The notes under the pieces: model-generated
Told to the model about the DNA's origin: nothing
What the model saw: the letters and a program-made list of their open reading frames with translations, nothing else
Database searches by the model: none
DNA from: Candidatus Sumerlaeota bacterium
Lineage (GTDB): Bacteria > Sumerlaeota > Sumerlaeia > MVZB01 > JAJFLK01
Assembly (NCBI GenBank): GCA_021772735.1
Contig: JAJFLK010000204.1
Coordinates: forward strand, 1 to 7,447
Direction: 5' to 3'
DNA: 7,447 nt
Position numbers and translations under genes: made by a program
In this document: positions 5,712 to 7,447 of the stretch, piece by piece
How the letters are laid out: each line of letters starts with the position of its first letter
Position numbering within the stretch: the first letter of the stretch is position 1

Positions 5712-5858
5712 AGAAATTCCGGTTGCTTTTGACCTCTTGCGTGGCAAGATCAACCGTTTGTCGTGGCGGCCCATGAACTGCCGAAGCGGGAATGCGGGTC
5801 TTTGAAACTGGCGGAACACAAGTCGCGGCGTCGAATGGCCGCGCGAATTGATCAAAGC

Positions 5859-5886
5859 CCCGGCGAACCACGAGAGAACCGCCGGG
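5859..5886 (+). other. GC-rich hairpin in the nuoI-nuoJ gap
   Basis: CCCGGCG (5859-5865) pairs with CGCCGGG (5880-5886), leaving a 14-nt loop. It ends 26 nt before the nuoJ start used here. There is no T run, so it is not an intrinsic terminator. The rest of the 201-bp gap (5712-5912) shows no clear promoter. It is open in the nuoJ frame from 5763 but encodes an arginine-rich peptide unlike NuoJ. A role in message stability or nuoJ translation is possible but unproven. Confidence 0.4.
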
Positions 5887-5912
5887 CATGTCGTATCAGG
5901 CCCAACACCATT

Positions 5913-6455
5913 ATGGATATCGAAGCCCTGGACATCACTCCCTACGTCGGCCCGTGGCTGAACACGACCATCAGTTTCTGGTGTGTCACGCTGATCGTGA
6001 TCACCTCGGCCGCTGTCGCCGCGTTCTCTCGCCACATCGTCAGCGCGGCGTATTCGCTCTTCTTCACACTGGTTGGCATGGCGGGATATTATATCCTGCT
6101 CGGGGCGGATTTCATCGCCATCGCGCAGATCGTCATTTACGTCGGTGGCATCCTTGTCCTTCTGATGTTTGGCGTGCTCCTGACCAATCGCTCCCTGGAA
6201 CAACTGTATGAGGAACACGCCGGGCCATACGTCGTCGCCGGCCTCGCTGCGGCCGTGTTTTTCTTCGTCGTTTTGGCGCGAATTATCTTCTCCTCCTCTT
6301 GGGGAGGACGCGAGATCGTCGAGGTAGAGCCCATCACCACAGGTTTGGGCGAGGCCGTCGTCTCGACCTATTTTCTTCCTTTCCAGATCGCTGGATTCAC
6401 GCTCCTGCTTTGCCTGGTCGGGGCGGCGTTTATGGTCAGGAGGCGAGAGCCGTGA
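5913..6455 (+). CDS. nuoJ: NADH-quinone oxidoreductase subunit J (NuoJ)
   Basis: NuoJ is a membrane subunit next to NuoA, NuoH and NuoK, and its third helix takes part in the conformational coupling of complex I. The 180-residue product has five predicted helices at about 17-38, 42-62, 66-90, 104-126 and 152-173. The conserved third helix is GADFIAIAQIVIYVGGILVL (64-83), followed by LMFGVLLT. The glycine pair and Tyr76 mark the region known to switch between alpha and pi helix in structures. The start was placed at ATG 5913 because the family fold begins right after it, although only a distant AGG is visible upstream. The frame continues open to GTG 5763 (230 residues), but that extension is Arg-rich and not family-like. 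The stop overlaps the nuoK GTG start by 4 bp. Confidence 0.94.
   Translation: MDIEALDITPYVGPWLNTTISFWCVTLIVITSAAVAAFSRHIVSAAYSLFFTLVGMAGYYILLGADFIAIAQIVIYVGGILVLLMFGVLLTNRSLEQLYEEHAGPYVVAGLAAAVFFFVVLARIIFSSSWGGREIVEVEPITTGLGEAVVSTYFLPFQIAGFTLLLCLVGAAFMVRRREP
6438..6443 (+). promoter_or_regulatory. Strong ribosome binding site of nuoK, inside the nuoJ 3' end
   Basis: AGGAGG, the strongest Shine-Dalgarno site in the window, lies 8 nt before a GTG at 6452. It settles the nuoK start on that GTG rather than on the upstream ATG at 6299 or a later codon nearer the usual N-terminus. Confidence 0.75.
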
Positions 6456-6835
6456 ACGAGGTCGTCCCCAACGTCGCTGACGTACAGACCTTTCTCAAGT
6501 TTGGCGAGTCCCCGCTGGGCCTCGAAGCCTACTTGATTGTTGCGGCGATCCTCTTCTGCTTTGGCCTGGCGGCTTGCGCGGCGCGTCGCAACGCGATTGG
6601 GATTCTCATTGGGATTGAGCTGATCCTGAACGCGGCAAACTTGAACTTCCTGGCATTCTGGCGATTTCATGGCTCGGTTTCCGAGGGCATCAACGCATAC
6701 GACGGCCCCATGTTTACCATGTTCATTATCGTGCTGGCTGCGTGCGAAGCCGCCGTGGCACTCGCGATCGTCATCAACCTGTTTTATACGCACGGCACGG
6801 TCGAGACCGACACCGTAAGCGAAATGCGTAACTGA
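6452..6835 (+). CDS. nuoK: NADH-quinone oxidoreductase subunit K (NuoK)
   Basis: NuoK is a three-helix membrane subunit, related to MrpC of Na+/H+ antiporters, that carries essential membrane glutamates on the central proton axis. The 127-residue product has both: Glu56 in GIELILNAANLNF and Glu99 in AACEAAVALAIVI, matching Glu36 and Glu72 of the E. coli protein. Helices span about 25-43, 48-70 and 88-112. The usual length is about 100 residues. The extra length comes mainly from a hydrophilic N-terminus of roughly 20 residues and a short polar tail. The GTG start is fixed by AGGAGG 8 nt upstream and by the 4-bp GTGA overlap with nuoJ, which implies translational coupling. nuoL follows after 56 bp. 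Confidence 0.95.
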   Translation: MNEVVPNVADVQTFLKFGESPLGLEAYLIVAAILFCFGLAACAARRNAIGILIGIELILNAANLNFLAFWRFHGSVSEGINAYDGPMFTMFIIVLAACEAAVALAIVINLFYTHGTVETDTVSEMRN

Positions 6836-6891
6836 AGGATCAAGCTCGAAGCGGGCCTGCGCGCCGCCGTACATAGCGAAATTTACATCGA

Positions 6892-7447
6892 ATGAATCCC
6901 GTTCTCACCGCAGCCCTCGCAATCCTTATTTTGCCTATCGCAGCCTTTGCGCCGCTTGCGCTCATCCATAAGCGTATCCCTGTCCTGCGAGATAAAATCG
7001 CGACCGGCATCATGGGCATCACGCTCGCCCTGTCGCTTTATATTTTCGGCAAGTCGTTTTTCAGCGAGGAGCCCGTCTTCATCCACTGGACGTTCGATTG
7101 GCTTCCGGTCTCCGGCACGCATGTTGTCCAGGGTGGCGTCCTCATTGATGGCCTGACCGCCGTCATGCTTGTCGTGGTGACGCTCGTCAGCTTCCTCGTT
7201 CACCTGTTCTCGACCGCATACATGAAAGACGACGTGAGATACGGCCGCTACTTCTGCGGGTTGCTGCTCTTCAGTTTCTCCATGTTGGGGCTGGTTCTTG
7301 CCGATAACATCCTCTTCCTGTTTGTCTTCTGGGAACTGGTCGGCTTGTCCTCATACATTCTGATTGGACATTGGTATGAGAAGAAATCCGCTTCGAACGC
7401 GGCAATCAAGGCCTTCATCACGACTCGCATCGGCGATGTCGGCATGC
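6892..7447 (+). CDS. nuoL: NADH-quinone oxidoreductase subunit L (NuoL), N-terminal part, cut by window edge
   Basis: NuoL is the distal antiporter-like proton-pumping subunit of complex I, normally 600 residues or more. Only the first 185 codons are present and no stop is reached. The visible part includes GGVLIDGLTAVMLVVVTLVS (81-100), YGRYFCGLLLFS (117-128) and FVFWELVGLSSYILIGHWYE (144-163). Glu148 in FWELVG corresponds to the essential channel glutamate Glu144 of E. coli NuoL. KAFITTRIGDVG (173-184) is the typical start of the next conserved helix. Helices are predicted at about 4-24, 34-54, 83-108, 117-137 and 138-160. ATG 6892 is the only start after an in-frame TAG at 6874-6876, though no Shine-Dalgarno site is visible. 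By operon custom nuoM and nuoN should follow to the right. Confidence 0.95.
   Translation, partial: MNPVLTAALAILILPIAAFAPLALIHKRIPVLRDKIATGIMGITLALSLYIFGKSFFSEEPVFIHWTFDWLPVSGTHVVQGGVLIDGLTAVMLVVVTLVSFLVHLFSTAYMKDDVRYGRYFCGLLLFSFSMLGLVLADNILFLFVFWELVGLSSYILIGHWYEKKSASNAAIKAFITTRIGDVGM

Noticed and set aside
5729..5757. TTGACC as a -35 box for a nuoJ promoter
   Set aside because: No -10-like hexamer lies 15 to 19 bp downstream.
5763..5912. N-terminal extension of NuoJ from GTG 5763
   Set aside because: It is Arg-rich and hydrophilic, has no ribosome site, and the NuoJ family begins at about 5913. It is kept only as a point to check.
4644..6218. Long minus-strand reading frame (524 codons) opposite nuoH, nuoI and nuoJ
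   Set aside because: It runs antisense to three well-identified genes and crosses the intergenic gap. Its product is rich in Arg, His and Asp with no recognisable family, as expected from the codon bias of GC-rich genes.

Overview
The window carries one long plus-strand operon for the membrane arm and Q-module of respiratory complex I (NADH:quinone oxidoreductase type), preceded by the tail of an unrelated gene. The order is nuoA, nuoB, nuoC, nuoD, nuoH, nuoI, nuoJ, nuoK and the first 185 codons of nuoL, which runs off the right edge. Every assignment rests on family motifs read directly: YECG and FDVE in NuoA, four N2-cluster cysteines in NuoB, the GPQHPSTHG motif in NuoD, the ERK...RYGPNR and ETKRAPFDLPEAE motifs in NuoH, two CxxCxxCxxxCP motifs in NuoI, two membrane glutamates in NuoK, and FWELVG in NuoL.

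The most informative feature is an absence. NuoD is followed after 73 bp by NuoH, where many bacteria have nuoE, nuoF and nuoG. The NADH-oxidising module is therefore not encoded at this locus. The pattern fits an 11-subunit (ABCDHIJKLMN) complex I whose electron donor cannot be read from the window. It could be ferredoxin, another reduced carrier, or NADH through nuoEFG encoded elsewhere. Such 11-subunit forms are known in several phyla, so this is notable but not new in kind.

Layout: positions 1-242 hold the C-terminus of a secreted or surface protein with a perfect EF-hand type calcium loop. Positions 243-559 are intergenic and contain a near-consensus sigma70-type promoter (TTGACA, 16 bp, TAAAAT) with an A/T-rich block just upstream, which is the best candidate start of the nuo transcript. 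nuoA follows, then a 262-bp gap with a small terminator-like hairpin. nuoB, nuoC, nuoD and nuoH follow with gaps of 42 to 73 bp. nuoH and nuoI overlap by 4 bp. A 201-bp gap with a GC hairpin separates nuoI from nuoJ. nuoJ and nuoK overlap by 4 bp, and nuoL starts 56 bp further on.

Together NuoB, C, D and I form the peripheral quinone-reducing module with Fe-S clusters N6a, N6b and N2. NuoA, H, J, K and L form the membrane part that couples quinone reduction to proton translocation. Several subunits differ in length from the common form: NuoD lacks a C-terminal segment, NuoH has two insertions and a tail, NuoI has a Lys/Ala-rich tail, and NuoK has an N-terminal extension.

The organism looks like a GC-rich Gram-negative-type bacterium. 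The EF-hand protein tail ending in a GSDPANPNSTP-like sequence and the separate NuoC and NuoD resemble Planctomycetota, Hydrogenedentota or Sumerlaeota-type genomes, or deltaproteobacterial lineages. This placement is a low-confidence impression. I saw no RNA genes, mobile elements, CRISPR arrays or clear signs of horizontal transfer, and nothing that amounts to a previously undescribed system.
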